Below, piece after piece: positions 22,684 through 34,300 of a stretch of DNA of 64,000 bases. The position numbers and the translations under genes were made by a program. A model generated the notes under the pieces. That model was not told where the DNA came from. It saw only the letters and a program-made list of their open reading frames with translations, and ran no database searches. Within the stretch, counting starts at the first letter, position 1; each line of letters opens with the position of its first letter. Source of the stretch: Onchidella celtica (taxonomy: Eukaryota > Mollusca > Gastropoda > Systellommatophora > Onchidiidae); NCBI GenBank assembly GCA_963931925.1, contig OZ007569.1, positions 4,668,507 through 4,732,506 of the forward strand, in the 5' to 3' direction.

Positions 22684-23048
22684 CACAGGCTAATAAATTA
22701 ACCAGACTGGAAACACGAGCTTCGGGCTGTGTCGTTTTTTACGAAATTTCCTGAGCGACGACTGTATAACCAACATGGCCGCCGCCCGGGAAATTCCGAT
22801 TCTAGTTCTATCTGCAGTAGAAATTTCTTTTCATTTGTCAAGATTGGTTGTACATGTATTAATTTCTTGGTGCGGAACCAAACTTCCGCGTTCAGTAGGC
22901 GCGTCAAAATGGTGTCATTCAAAATTGTAGCTATGCTGAAGCGTCGGTCGTTACCGTAAACCTAATGTGGAGGATGGTTCATGACCTTTCGCTGTTTTGT
23001 GACGTCACACAATGGGATCATCCAGTCTGGGTATTTTATTAGTCTGTG
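22684..23048. mobile_element. MITE M1 copy 4 (365 bp, forward)
   Basis: Both ends are present (CACAGGCTAATAAATTAACC and TTTATTAGTCTGTG). The flanks CAATAACA and CCATAACC match at 6 of 8 positions, so this insertion is older or its duplication is eroded. It lies only 194 bp from copy 3 in the opposite orientation. The hairpin arms and the TGTGACGTCACA palindrome are retained. Confidence 0.85.
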
Positions 23049-25212
23049 CCATAACCACAGAATGTGATTTTTGCCCTTGTCCCCCCTCTCGTATGTACCC
23101 GTTTCAATCATCAGCCAAGTCGCGGAGAAGAAACAAAAGTTTCAAAAGAAGAGTTGAAATAACAAAATATTCAAAATCACCATTTCAGTTGCTAGGCTGT
23201 AACTGAGGACGTCCAAACTTTAAAAACCGCTTATCTCAGTGACACTTTTAACAATGGTGGTTTTTCCCTTCTGATCTTCCAATGCTACAGAGAATACACA
23301 TACTATAGAAAAAGCCACTTTGGTTACTAAAAAAAAGGTTTTTTGTTTACCTTTTTTTTTAACGAAGAGCTTGAAATGACCCAGGGTGGTGACAATACTT
23401 ACTTTGTTATGGAACAAAAATAATTGCCTTGACTGAAATAGGCCAAATATGGTGAAAACAGACCATGGACAATTTTAATAATGCCTCAGAACGATATGAC
23501 AAGACGGTTGTCATTGTCAAAATTCAAGTCCTTCCTGAACTTCAGTAGTCTTTCAGAATAAAAACACGTGTCTGTAAAGGAACGAAAAAAAAAAAAATCC
23601 CTTCATTTCTCGGCAACAGCTATAGCCGTGTGCACAATCCAAAACTGAATGTGTTGTAGGTTACCTGTGTTAACTAGCCGCTGAGAGCATCCAAAGTCAG
23701 GCACAAAAGATGCAGAAAACAAGAGAAAGAGATGAAGCAGAGAAAGGAAAACACAGGAAAGACGAAGTTGATGAAGATGAAGGTTAAACAATCAACAGTG
23801 TCGTTGTCTTTTTTCTCTTCTACTACTCAAACTTCTTCTATCTACTCATCGATGTCGCTGTGTGAGAAGACTTCTGGCAGATTCATAACTTAGGCACACG
23901 TCTTAATATTTTGATATTGAAAACTACACTACCTTTTTCAGGAATGTTCTAATTTAAACTAACAAGCTATATAATAGTAACACACAAACTGTGAATTAAC
24001 TCTCCAAGTCCTGTTACCTACTGATACACAGATACATCGAGTCTTTCAGATTTTTCATGGAACAAGTTTAGAATTCAGTCAGGTTTAGCTTGATAACTAA
24101 AAGCCGTGAGTCCTTTCAGTTAGTTTGACTCCGTTCTGAATGTTCAAAACCAAAGCATTCTAGTTTTTCTGGAATGTTATGAACCAATGTTAGCCTTAAA
24201 TCTGGAACCAGAATTTCGAAACGAAAGGGTTAAGGTATAATGAAGAGTGAATCCTTGCCTTATCACGGGTCCCACATGTGGTGAGTGTATGGCATTAGTT
24301 GCAGCTGAGCTGATAGTTGCTGTAACAAGGATCAACCCCCAGGTCTGGCCCGGGGAACAGCGCAAAGATCAAACTCAAGATGCCATCAAACATTGCGCAA
24401 TCGACAAGGTTGTGTTTGTGAATCTTTGCATTTTAAGAAGAGTACATAGGGCACGTGTGAGCCTTAATGCAGGGCCGTAGGAATATCCTTCCCTATTCTC
24501 AACTCTTTGCAGATATTATCGTGCAATCCTTTATATATTGAGGTCTTTGTTTTATGAGGATCTCTGGTCTGGGCATTTATACCTCCCTTTATTCTTCCTA
24601 TTGTTCTTGCTGCTTCTTTTCTTATTTTCTGTTGTTGTCTTCCCTGGCTTTCCTAGCCCTCAAAAGGGCTCCCATTTGGGTTTCTCTGTCCTGTTCTCGG
24701 TGCTGTTTCTTTTCTTTCTTTCTGGCTTGCTTTCTTGCTTACTAGCTCTCAAAACGGCTCCCCATCGGGCTGCTTTTTTCTTTAGTACAGTCCTCTGAGA
24801 TACAAGTTCACCTAGTACCACTCCACTGCCCCTCCCCCCCCCCCCAGGCGATGTAAAAGATTCTTGGTGCAGCAGTTCAGCCCCCTGGTGAGGACTCTGC
24901 ATGCCCACACTTGGCCAGCTCAATTTCCACACACAAAATCCTAGCCAGGCTACTGCACGATCTTGCATTAGCAAGGAATTCTTTGACAGAATACAGAAAG
25001 ATGATATTCACGACTTCTTATCTTCTGAGTGAGAGCCACTCTTGTCATTAAGTCCAACTTTAACGAGGGATGGTTTCAACGTGTACACTGATTTGTAGAC
25101 TTGAATCCACGGATTATCTGTTACAAGTGCCACTAAGTTTACCCACTGGAGAAATTTTAAGTTCGTTATGAACAACCCAACACATCCGCAGATTTAGTTG
25201 ATTCTGTGTGTA
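23049..25212. other. Non-coding DNA, about 2.2 kb
   Basis: No gene or known element is recognised. A CTTT-rich tract (24585-24790) and a C-run (24833-24845) occur. Two frames near 24540-24800 are low-complexity artefacts. Confidence 0.45.
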
Positions 25213-25402
25213 GGTCTTTATTTCAGGAGTTTTTCGTCATTAACCGAGAAGACTAGGTGTTCGATCCTACCTGCCATAGGATCAGGGACAGGATTTTTTT
25301 CCCCCGAAAAAAAATCCCAACATGCCTGCACCGCCTGGGGTTCGAACCCGGTGCTTTCGGCATGAGAGGCAAGCACCTTGCCTCTAGACCACTGTGCCTT
25401 CA
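25213..25402 (-). mobile_element. tRNA-derived SINE, head part
   Basis: On the minus strand the head holds A box TGGTCTAGAGG (perfect to the TRGYNNARNGG consensus) and B box GGTTCGAACCC separated by about 30 bases. The body stops after the CGAGAAGACTAGGT-like block (plus strand), so about half of the length seen at 51567-52043 is missing at the 3' side. The Pol III boxes are the best preserved of the four copies. Confidence 0.78.
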
Positions 25403-26700
25403 TTTTAGTTGATTCTCTTAACATTCCTGCTAGGCTGTGAAATTATTTTTTAAGTCTTCGTAATTCTAACGACTAGGCAGTGAATTCCCTACTCCCCGGC
25501 AGTTCTCCCCTTCTCTATTCTTGTTCCCGTCTTTCCTCTGTTTTCTGTGTGGAAACAAATTCCTATTTTACATTATGTTTATCCGTCTGCGTCAAACAAG
25601 AATTACTATATAGCGACAAAAAAATTATATCGTTAACAGGAAACAGCAAACGAAAGAAGAAATCCATTAACTTTTGATGATAGCAGAAAGCCAAGAAATA
25701 CTCCCTAACTCAAGTTAATTCAAACAGTGTTGTGTAAAATACTTTTTGGGTCAGTTGGTTTAGGCACACTGCGCAAATTGCCAAATCAGGCCAGAGAATA
25801 CATTGTTATGTTGGCCAAAAGAATTTTGATTGGTTGTTTGGCTGCGCTATTAACACTTCATATCACACGGAGCACCGACGTATGCTTATTATATAACAAA
25901 CAGGCGTAAATGCCGCCCAGCTGAATTATCCGACTGTTTTCTTACTTACCTTTCGGGCAGTTCTGTGACTAAACGCAGTGAAAGCCAAAATATAAAAAAA
26001 ATATTTAAAAATTCCAAGTCGGCACAGTTCTTGTGATAATTGGTTTATGTTCCAGTGAAGCCGAAAAAAGTAACAGAAAGAAGAAGCGCCCCACTCTCTT
26101 TGGACCTCCCCCCTTTTCCTGTTTTTTTTTTTTTTAGTTTTGGGGGCCAAAGACTGGGGCCCCAGAGAAACAAAATGATAGTTGGACGGAGAGGTCATTA
26201 ACCTGAATACTACTTAACTGATGATTTTTTGGTCTACTTTGGCGAACTATGACTTTCTTCTTGCATTGTACGGTGTTTTGTCAGGGACTCCTGCAATAAC
26301 TGATCTCTCCCAATTTATCGTGTTAGCCCCTCTCGTCGACTTGGCCCTTATGTTATTCGTTCCTCATATTAGTTTACTGTGTGATGCAATATTGTCCGGG
26401 ATTTCTAGAACTTTCTTATGTTTGGCTGTTTGTCCTGACCCCTACCCTCAATTTACTCCCTCCACCCCCCCCCTCGCCCCACCCTCCCGCTACATACGGG
26501 CACGCACGCACGCACCATTAGTTTGCTGCGTGTTATATAAGTCATTGAATTTTCAGCTTGAATGGGTCACTTCGGCGCGCTCTTTGCATGAACCTGTCGG
26601 AGGGTTGGAAAGAGAGTTCCAGAGCAATCAGTTTGTAGACTGCAGGTCATTCAAAGGCTTTTAACTCTTTGTATGCCAATCACCAATACATCGGTTCTTC
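25403..26700. other. Non-coding spacer
   Basis: No gene is recognised. The open frame at 26221-26664 is 147 codons but matches nothing that I know and contains a CT/C-rich stretch. Confidence 0.45.
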
Positions 26701-26701
26701 C

Positions 26702-27067
26702 GACAGACTAATAAATCAACCAGACTGGAAACACCAGCTTCGGGCTATGTCGTTTTTTACGGAATTTCCCGAGCGACGACTGTATAACCAACATGGCCGC
26801 CGCTCGGGAAATTCCCATTCTAGTTATATCTGCAGTAGAAATTTCTTTTCATTTGTCAAGATTGGTTGTACATGTATTAATTTCTTGCTGCGGAACCAAA
26901 CTTCCGCGTTCAGTAGGCGCGTCAAAATGGTGTCATTCAAAATTGTAGCTATGCTGAAGCGTCGATTCGCTACCTTAGACCTAATTTGGCGGATGATTCA
27001 TGACCTTTCGCTGTTTTGTGACGTCACACAATGGGATCATCCAGTCTGGGTACTTTATTAGTCTGTG
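26702..27067. mobile_element. MITE M1 copy 5 (366 bp, forward)
   Basis: The target duplication GTTCTTCC is perfect (26694-26701 and 27068-27075), which fixes both ends to the base. The first base is G rather than C (GACAG), a point change in the terminal repeat. Internal hairpin arms and the TGTGACGTCACA palindrome are present. Confidence 0.92.
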
Positions 27068-27075
27068 GTTCTTCC

Positions 27076-27860
27076 ACTGCTCATGTGCGTGCCAATCACC
27101 GGTGTATCGGTGCACAAGAATGCTAGGTTATTTTGTTTTTGGGAAGAAAGAAAGACGACTTTCTATTAGTAGATGTTGCTGTAGTTAGTCTTTATTCATC
27201 CCCCCCCCCCTCCATTATTTTCCTCCTGTGTCAGCAAACATGGGAAAATTCATGGCACACAAAAAGTTATGCTGTTCCTTTGAAGCGACTTTTTGTAATT
27301 AAGTTTTTGATGAGAGCATTTTTTTTCGAAGTATTTACATTTCTATTACATCTTCCATGGCGACACCTACAATACAAATAGAAAGATTTATATTTATAAA
27401 ACACGAGCGTGTTCACTGAGCGCAAAAGACGCGCAGAAAGACCTGAAAACACCTTTCATGGGAACAAGCTTTTATAAGAAGTGACTGTTGTTTTTCTACT
27501 GCAAATAGTTTGGTTCCTTTTGCATCTATACATTTACATTTATTTGCAAGCAAAACTATACAGCACAGGTTTACAACCCCCTGCCCCCCCCCCCTCTCCT
27601 CACCCTTTCTAGTAACATTTCACAAAGGTTCTTTACCATGTCACTTCCTGTATACCTGTTATGGAGTTATTGATTTGTAGTATGTTTGTGTAATGATACG
27701 TAAGATATGTGTACCATGTCATGTGCTGTTAAACGCTCTGTGATGGAGAATTTCCTTCGTGGGATAGTAATATAATTCTTGTCTTATCTCAACTGTAAAA
27801 GCCCCTCTCCTTTCATTTCTTTATTTATGTATTTATTTAGGTTTTTATGTATTCATATAT
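27076..27860. other. Non-coding spacer
   Basis: No gene is recognised; C-runs near 27200 and 27580 only. Confidence 0.45.
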
Positions 27861-27862
27861 GT

Positions 27863-27966
27863 ATTTATGTATGTATGTATGTATGTATGTATGTATGTAT
27901 GTATGTATGTATGTATGTATGTATGTATGTATGTATGTATGTATGTATGTATGTATGTATGTATGT
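27863..27966. repeat. (TATG)n array 1
   Basis: About 25 units of TATG, after a degenerate lead-in with TTTATG variants. It is the first array of the TATG island and directly precedes a 90-bp LINE 3' fragment. Confidence 0.95.
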
Positions 27967-28056
27967 GTTGTACAGCTGAAGATGGTTGAATATGTGATTA
28001 TGTAAATGGATGTATTCATTGCATGTAAAATCATATAGTCAATAAAGTTCTTGAAG
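27967..28056 (+). mobile_element. TATG-targeting LINE, 90-bp 3'-UTR fragment (S1)
   Basis: The segment is nearly identical to the last 90 bases of the copies ending at 38708 and 44529. It contains AATAAA 12-17 bases before the end, and then runs directly into TATG repeats. It starts abruptly out of TATG repeats, so it is an extremely 5'-truncated insertion of subfamily S1. Confidence 0.8.
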
Positions 28057-28117
28057 TATGTATGTATGTATGTATGTATGTATCTATGTATATATGTATG
28101 TATGTATGTATGTATGT
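28057..28117. repeat. (TATG)n array 2
   Basis: About 15 units with TATC and TATA variants, between the 90-bp S1 fragment and the first S2 copy. Confidence 0.9.
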
Positions 28118-28288
28118 GAAATAATTCTTTTGATCTTTAGTTCATTAGGTCACGTCCACAAGAGAGTAAAAAGTGGACTATGTAAACTTGGCCTCAGTAA
28201 AATTGAAGCAAAATTTATAGCAAAATACTGCAGTGTTAGCAGTGGCATAGGCTCTTTTAATGTATGGAAGCTGAGAGCAAGAAAGTAG
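28118..28288 (+). pseudogene. Endonuclease protein C-terminus (S2)
   Basis: Fifty-six codons encode the protein's extreme C-terminus. IFSSLGHVHKRVKSGLCKLG aligns with IVGSLGTVHNKSASGLKLLG of the 28751 copy, followed by CSVSSGIGSFNVWK against MSISAVIGSHRVWK. The frame is open from the upstream TATG array, which supplies in-frame ATG codons. The catalytic PD...E part lies upstream of the truncation and is absent. Confidence 0.78.
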
Positions 28289-28490
28289 GACAGAGGTAGT
28301 TTAGCATAAAGTGAAATAATATTGTATCAACTCTAATATTTTACCAGAGAAGAAGATTTGGAGAGCAAGAATGAAAAGGGACCATAGCATGTATTTCCGC
28401 TTCTGTACAATGTGAAGTTTTGTTTTTTCCAATAGGATATTGTACGGGTACATTTGACATGTAATTCATGGAAATAAACAAATTTGATCT
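28118..28490 (+). mobile_element. TATG-targeting LINE, subfamily S2, truncated copy
   Basis: A 373-bp 5'-truncated copy. It begins straight after TATG repeats and ends GATCT at 28490, followed by GTATG. It contains the last 56 codons of the endonuclease protein and a 3' UTR unlike that of subfamily S1, yet with AATAAA about 15 bases before its end. The same insertion habit in a divergent subfamily shows that preference for TATG is a property of the family. Confidence 0.82.
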
Positions 28491-28512
28491 GTATGTATGT
28501 ATGTATGTATGT
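28491..28512. repeat. (GTAT)n short array 3
   Basis: About five units between the first S2 copy and a 76-bp S2 3' fragment. Confidence 0.85.
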
Positions 28513-28686
28513 GAAGTATTGTTTTTCCAATAAGATATTGTACGGGTACATTTGACATGTATTTCATGGAAATAAACAAATTTGATCTGTATGTATGTAT
28601 GTATGTATGTGAAGTATTGTTTTTCCAATAAGATATTGTACGGGTACATTTGACATGTATTTCATGGAAATAAACAAATTTGATCT
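28513..28686 (+). repeat. Two tandem 98-bp units: S2 3' end plus GTAT repeats
   Basis: Segments 28513-28588 and 28611-28686 are almost identical 76-bp S2 3' ends (from GAAGTATTG to GATCT), separated by about 22 bp of GTAT repeat. They start at exactly the same base, 98 bp apart. Identical truncation points are unlikely for two independent insertions, so a 98-bp higher-order unit was probably duplicated in tandem after one insertion. Confidence 0.8.
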
Positions 28687-28750
28687 GTATGTTTGTATGT
28701 ATGTATGTATGTATGTATGTATGTATGTATGTATGTATGTATGTATGTAT
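28687..28750. repeat. (GTAT)n array 4
   Basis: About 16 units with one GTTT variant, leading directly into the next LINE copy. Confidence 0.92.
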
Positions 28751-29569
28751 GATTGTTACACCTTATCGATAAATGACGGCAATGGTTCTATAATTCATAC
28801 CAGTGATATAAATAAAGTGTCTAAATTTCTAAAAAGTCAAAGAATACAAGATGATATCAATTACTGGCATAATCTAGAGCAACAAGGACAAATTGTTAAC
28901 AAAGTACATGCAAACATTCACTCATCATCCAGTACTGTTTTTAAAAATGCAAATATCATTAAATTTGCTATGAAAGGGAGATTACAATTGTTAGAAACAA
29001 ACGCAAACATGAACAAATACTACCCACTGTCCTTTCAAAGATCATGTCCCTTGTGTAATCAGCCTTATGACACCAACTCACATATACTTAATAGTTGCCA
29101 GAGATTTAAAGGTTTCTACACAGAGAGACACGACAAAATTGTAGACTTTTTATTTGAAAATATCAACAAAAAACTTGCAAGTGATCAGTGCATTATCAGT
29201 ACCAACAAATGTGTCAATGTTGAAAACAACATCCCCAACAAACCTGATATATTGATTATTGATGAGAAAGAGAAAATTGTGTTTATAGTGGAAGTCTCTG
29301 TTCCCTTTGATAGGTTTATTGATATTTGTTTTAATGAAAAATTTCTGAAGTATTTACCACTACATAATCATTTCAATGATATGGGATACACAAGTAAAAT
29401 CATTGTCTTTATTGTGGGTTCACTGGGGACAGTGCACAATAAGTCAGCATCAGGTTTGAAGTTGTTGGGTTTCACTAACAGTGAAATAAACCAGTTTTGT
29501 AAATTCATGAGTATCAGTGCTGTTATTGGGTCACACAGGGTCTGGAAGAAAAGATATCATTTAATCTAA
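28751..29569 (+). pseudogene. REL-type endonuclease domain of LINE, copy A
   Basis: About 270 residues of the C-terminal part of a non-LTR retrotransposon protein. In order: a helical linker with INYWHNLEQQGQ, KGRLQLLETNANMNKYYP, a CCHC finger C-X2-C-X8-H-X4-C (CPLCNQPYDTNSHILNSC), RHDKIVDFL, and a PD...E catalytic site (NKPDILIIDEKEKIVFIVEV). It ends with IVGSLGTVHNKSASGLKLLG and a VWKKR end. This CCHC followed by PD-(D/E) is the hallmark of early-branching LINEs (R2, R4/Dong, NeSL, HERO group), many of which insert at specific sites. The reverse transcriptase is missing. The frame has no internal stop and is in frame with ATG codons from the repeat. Confidence 0.85.
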
Positions 29570-29892
29570 TTCATCTCTAACAATATTTTGTCATATACAG
29601 CAGCTTTCAGTGGTGCATTCACTCCCTTTTTTCTTCGTTTTTTATCAGTCAAAAGGCTTTTATCAATGCAATGCATGTTGGTTATTCCATACACTATATT
29701 ACTACTATGCATTCTCATTACAATGCATGTTGGTTACTCCATACACTATATTAGTATTATACAGTTTCATTGTATTACACTATTTAAGTTGTTGGTATGC
29801 TTGTAAGCTGATATATTATGTTGAATATGTGATTATGCAATTGGATTGTTCATTGCATGTGAAAAATCATATAGTCAATAAAATTCTCGAAG
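28751..29892 (+). mobile_element. TATG-targeting LINE, S1-like copy A (1.14 kb)
   Basis: A 5'-truncated copy, open directly from the TATG array. It holds about 820 bp of coding sequence and about 320 bp of 3' UTR that ends GTCAATAAAATTCTCGAAG, followed by TATG repeats. A 3'-UTR segment with two ATGCATGTTGGTTA-type motifs (29672 and 29722) is duplicated internally. It is clearly more diverged from copies B and C than those are from each other. Confidence 0.88.
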
Positions 29893-29948
29893 TATGAATG
29901 TATGTATGTATGTATGTATGTATGTATGTATGTATGTATGTATGTATG
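29893..29948. repeat. (TATG)n array 5
   Basis: About 14 units with one TGAATG variant, downstream of copy A. It is the left flank of the LTR retrotransposon; GTATG at 29944-29948 is its probable target duplication. Confidence 0.92.
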
Positions 29949-31329
29949 TGTGATGTTTCCACTTTCTCTCACTAACTTTCTTCTGACACCAGCCGTGATG
30001 GGCACGGCACAAACACACTAAATAATCGACTATCTCTCTTCTATAAGTTATAACAAACGATATCTGTATTGCTTACATATATACAATAATTATTAATTCA
30101 TTCAATAATAATAGGAACATAGGTCATACAATTTCATGTGAATTTCGATGGAATGAAGTGATGCAAATCAGTACATGCTAATTAAATGGCTTCGTAATAT
30201 TCAATCTCTAGCACATTTTATAAAACACATGGGAACATTCAGCATAAGGAAACCTCTCCTTTAGGGGTGTATGGCGCTATCTGGGCACTGGTTCTTCCTC
30301 TCTACCCTGGCTTGACTGCGCAGTTAGATCAACAGGTATCGGCAGGTACCAATAGGTCGGGAAGCCAAGAAGCCACGATGTCGTTAATCAAAGTACAAGA
30401 AGTTGAGAAGCCAAGAAGGTGTTGTTCTTCCTCCTCTGTAGAAAAACAATCGCAAAGTCCTAATCTACTGCTGGAAGGCATGACTTCCATACTTACTCCA
30501 TGACGGATATTCATCATTAACACTTTTAACCGCTGACACTGTTATAAGTCAGGCTGCAGCTCCCATACTCCATAGGCTCCCATATAGGGAATAGAATAAA
30601 CGATCAATACAGTTTTAATGATATTTACACGTTCCCCACGAAGAATAACGCTCTCTCTAACGGACCCCATCCTATAAGGTTTCGTAACATATATATAACG
30701 GCGTTTCCGTGACTCTCTCAGAGGCAGTAGTTATACCAAAGTAAACCCACTAGATTTAGGTTCTACAATCATGAACATTAAGTAAAATACACATACATCG
30801 TACAATTAACTTACCACTCAGCAACAGCTCAAATGCCGACAAGATACCAAAGATACCACGCTCTGACAAAGGATGTTTGCGGGTTCCCTGACCTTCCCCA
30901 CTCACAAGACTAGTACAAAGTTACAGTTGCAGTTGTGGTCTCCTCTTCGGCACGAAGCTGGTGAGTGCTCTCAGCGGTCTGAAGTTGGAAGGAGCGTTCG
31001 GGGATTTATACCCAGTCAGGTAGCGTCCCAAGACGCCCACCGAGTGTGCATTAGTTATCCTAATAGCCACCCCCGTCGGCTCCACGTCAAATACTATTGA
31101 AACAGCTCTACCCCCCAAGCAATTCCCAGGTGATCTGATCGACAAGTACGGCGGTCAAGTAAACACCACCCTTTTCGGGTGTCAAAGCGCCACAGTCGCA
31201 TCCCATACTTTCCCCCTCTGGCCCACAACGACTCTGTCTCCCCGCCGTTAACTATCTTCCCACGCCAGTCATAGGCACAACATTATTATAACTACTAGTC
31301 ACACCTTGCCAATCCATCACCCTGTTACA
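29949..31329 (-). repeat. 3' LTR of Gmr1-like retrotransposon (1,381 bp)
   Basis: This LTR is a direct repeat of 36104-37484; the only difference that I find is A at 31192 against T at 37347. In the element's sense it starts TGTAACAGGG and ends GGAAACATCACA. It holds no coding sequence of note; mirrored short open frames in both LTRs are not conserved proteins. It contains a 12-base copy of the primer-binding motif (29980-29991). Confidence 0.97.
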
Positions 31330-31343
31330 ATCGCCCCCACTTA
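31330..31343 (-). other. Polypurine tract
   Basis: In the element's sense the bases just before the 3' LTR read AAGTGGGGGCGAT, a purine-rich tract that would prime plus-strand DNA synthesis. It directly abuts the LTR start TGTAACAGGG. Confidence 0.85.
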
Positions 31344-31380
31344 AGTCGATTTTCCCTGGCAAAATCGGCTAATAAAATTA

Positions 31381-34300
31381 TTAATCTACTGGTAATCTAG
31401 ATAGAGTGTCGGCCCATAGAGCGTCTCGCCCCCTGATGTTGCTGACTCGAAAGTTATATGGTTGCAGCGCCAGGTTCCATCTAGTTACCCTCGCGTTCTT
31501 CTGGTCTTTAGTTCGCATCCAAGTTAGAGGTCGGTGGTCCGTCTCTAACACGAAGTTTCTCCCATACAGATACGCCTGCAACTTACTAACGGCGAAAACT
31601 ATGGCCAGGCATTCCTTTTCAATTGTTGAGTAGTTCTTCTCCGCGGGTTTCAACTTTCTGCTAACATATACAACTGGATACTTCGTACCCTCGTCTTCTT
31701 GAAGTAGGCAGCCACTCACTCCAAGGTTAGATGCGTCTGTCTGGAGAATCAGTTCCTTGTTCCAGTCTGGCATCCGTAGGATCGGCTCGGAACTCAAACA
31801 ATTTTTTAGGGCATTGAACGCGTTCTCCTGCGCGTGTCCCCACGCGAACTTTGTGCCCTGGGACTTCTTTGTGAGGTCTGACAACGGCGCCGAGATTGCA
31901 CTGTAATTTGGTACAAACTTCCGATAGTACCCCGTTAGCCCCAGGAAACTCCTCACTTGTGTCTTGGTCGTCGGTCGGTCACAGTCGACAATGGCTCGCA
32001 CCTTACTCTCCTGCGGTCTTACAGTCCCCTGTCCCAGCTTATGGCCTAAGTACTCGACTTCTGTCATCCCTATTAGCGTCTTGGTAGGTCTAGCTTTTAA
32101 ATTTGCCCGTCTCAGTCGCTCGAAGACATTCCGACAACGTTCCAAGTGGTCAGGCCAATTTGCACTGTGTATAAGACAGTCGTCTACAAATGCATCTACC
32201 CCTTCGCCAGCATCTTTTAATACTTTCCTCATGAGGCTGTTAAATGTGGCGGGGGATCCCTTCAACCCGAACGGCATGACCCTGTAATGGTATAGCCCAA
32301 ACGGTGTGGCGAACGCCGTCAGGCGTTTATCTTCCTCGGCCATCGGAACTTGATAAAAGCCCTTTGTCAAGTCCAGCTTGGTGAAATATTTTGCCTCCGC
32401 TAGATTGGAAATAATGGCTTCTACCTCAGGCATCGGTTCGGCGTCATCGGCAGTCACAACATTTAGCCGCCTGTAGTCGTTGCAGAAACGATGTTGACCA
32501 TCGGGCTTCTTAACTAATACAATTGGACTCTTGTACGGGGACTCGGACGGTTCGATGATTCTGGCCGCAAGCATCTTGCCTACCTCAGCATTGACAGCTT
32601 CTCTAGTTGAGTACGGTAGTTGGTAGGGTCTTACCTTCACAGGTTTTTGATCTAGCAATGGGATTTTGTGCTTGATCAGGTCAGTGAGCCCCGGTACATC
32701 GGTAAATATATCTTTGTATTCTTCCATGAGCTCTTGCATCTGTTCTCTCTGATCCTGATCTAGCGTGTCCCCTAACTGTACATCCCTGTAGGTTTCGGTC
32801 TGTTCTAGCTTAGGCATGACTGTCTCCAGAGGCATCGAAGTCGCTTCCTCTCCTTCATCGGTCTCGTCAATTATAGCTGCAGCTATTGCCTCTGTGTTTT
32901 CCTGTTCGTCTTCCCTCTCAATATACTTCTTCAGCATATTCGCGTGATACAGTCGTCTCTTCCCCTTGACGTTCACCATGTAGTTCACTGACCCTCTCTG
33001 CTCTTCTACTTTGTAAGGCCCTTTCCAAGTCATCTGTAGTTTCGATCCGTCACTTGGGAGAAGTATGAGGACGGAATCGCCCACTTGGAATTTCCTCTGT
33101 TTGGCCCCCCTATCGTAGTATTTCTTCTGCCTGTGTTTTTCGACGCTGCTGTTCTCGGCTACGACTTTCATGGCATCCTCCAATCGTTCCCTCATATCTA
33201 CCACGTATTCGTACGATGACCTCGTTTCTGACTCCGCTTCCCCAGTCCACAGATTCTTCAGTATTGCAAGTGGTCCTCTCACAGGGTGACCGAACACTAG
33301 TTCAAACGGCGAAAAACCTGTACTGGCCTGTGGGGTTTCGCGATACGCGAACAGCAGTGGACACAACATTCTGTCCCAGTCCTTGGGTCTGTCATGAGCT
33401 ACTCGGCGAAGCATATTCTTCAGCACTCCGTTAAATCTTTCACACAGACCATTGGCCATCGCGTGGTAGGGCGAGCAGAATATCTGTTTCGTTTTGAGAA
33501 GTGCACTGACCTCTCTCAACAGCTCACCGGTAAACTGTGATCCCCTATCTGAAACTATTTCCTTTGGTATGCCTAACCGAGAAAATATTTCCATTAACGC
33601 TTCACTGACCTGCTCAGCTGATATCCCCCTTAAGGCTACGGCATCCGGGAAACGCGTGGCATAATCTACTAGCGTCAAAATATAACGCGATCTCCCATGT
33701 TCCGTACGCGGAAGTGGACCAACCAAATCTATGGCGACGCGCGAAAAGGGCGTGTCGATCAGGGGTGTCGGCACTAGGGGTACCTTTGTCACCCTACCTT
33801 TATTGGATGTCCTTTGACACGCGTCACACGATCGACAGAAACGACCTACGTCCGCACCTATCCCAGGCCAAAAGAACGACTGCATTATTCTGTCCTGTGT
33901 GCGCGAAATTCCTAAGTGTCCCCCGAACACTCCTTCGTGAGCTATCTTCATCAGCTCACTTCGGTACTGCTTAGGTACCAACAACTGCTCCACATCAGCA
34001 CGTCCAGCCCCGGCCTTCTTTACCCGATAGTAAATTCCCTTACTCTCCTTTATGTGAGTACCTACCTCAGCCGATTGCTCCAACGTGGCTCTCTCCCTTA
34101 AAACTCTCAAAGTTTCGTCCTCTCTCTGGGCCCGGGCTATCTCACCTGGTGTGAGTTCCCCTATCTTGGCCCCTACCCTTACCTCCTCCGTTGAGTTGCC
34201 CTTGGCCTCCTCATTATCTGTGATCTGACTCACTTTCGCACTCGCATTCTCACACTCATGCTCTTCCTTGTCAATCTCCACCTTGCGAGATCGCGTGAGT

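Noticed and set aside
22684..22959. Recurrent small protein (NQHGRRPGNS...FSFVKIGCTCINFL) seen at several loci
   Set aside because: It is the translation of MITE M1 in one frame; other copies carry stops and deletions, so no conserved gene.
25340..25402. A real tRNA gene
   Set aside because: A and B boxes are excellent, but the sequence continues into the SINE body shared with other copies and lacks a paired acceptor stem.
26221..26664. Possible host exon (147 codons)
   Set aside because: Contains a low-complexity Pro/Thr stretch and resembles no family that I know; no splice context stands out.
30267..30503. Small gene conserved in two copies (also at 36422-36658)
   Set aside because: The duplicate is simply the other LTR; identity reflects recent insertion, not protein conservation.
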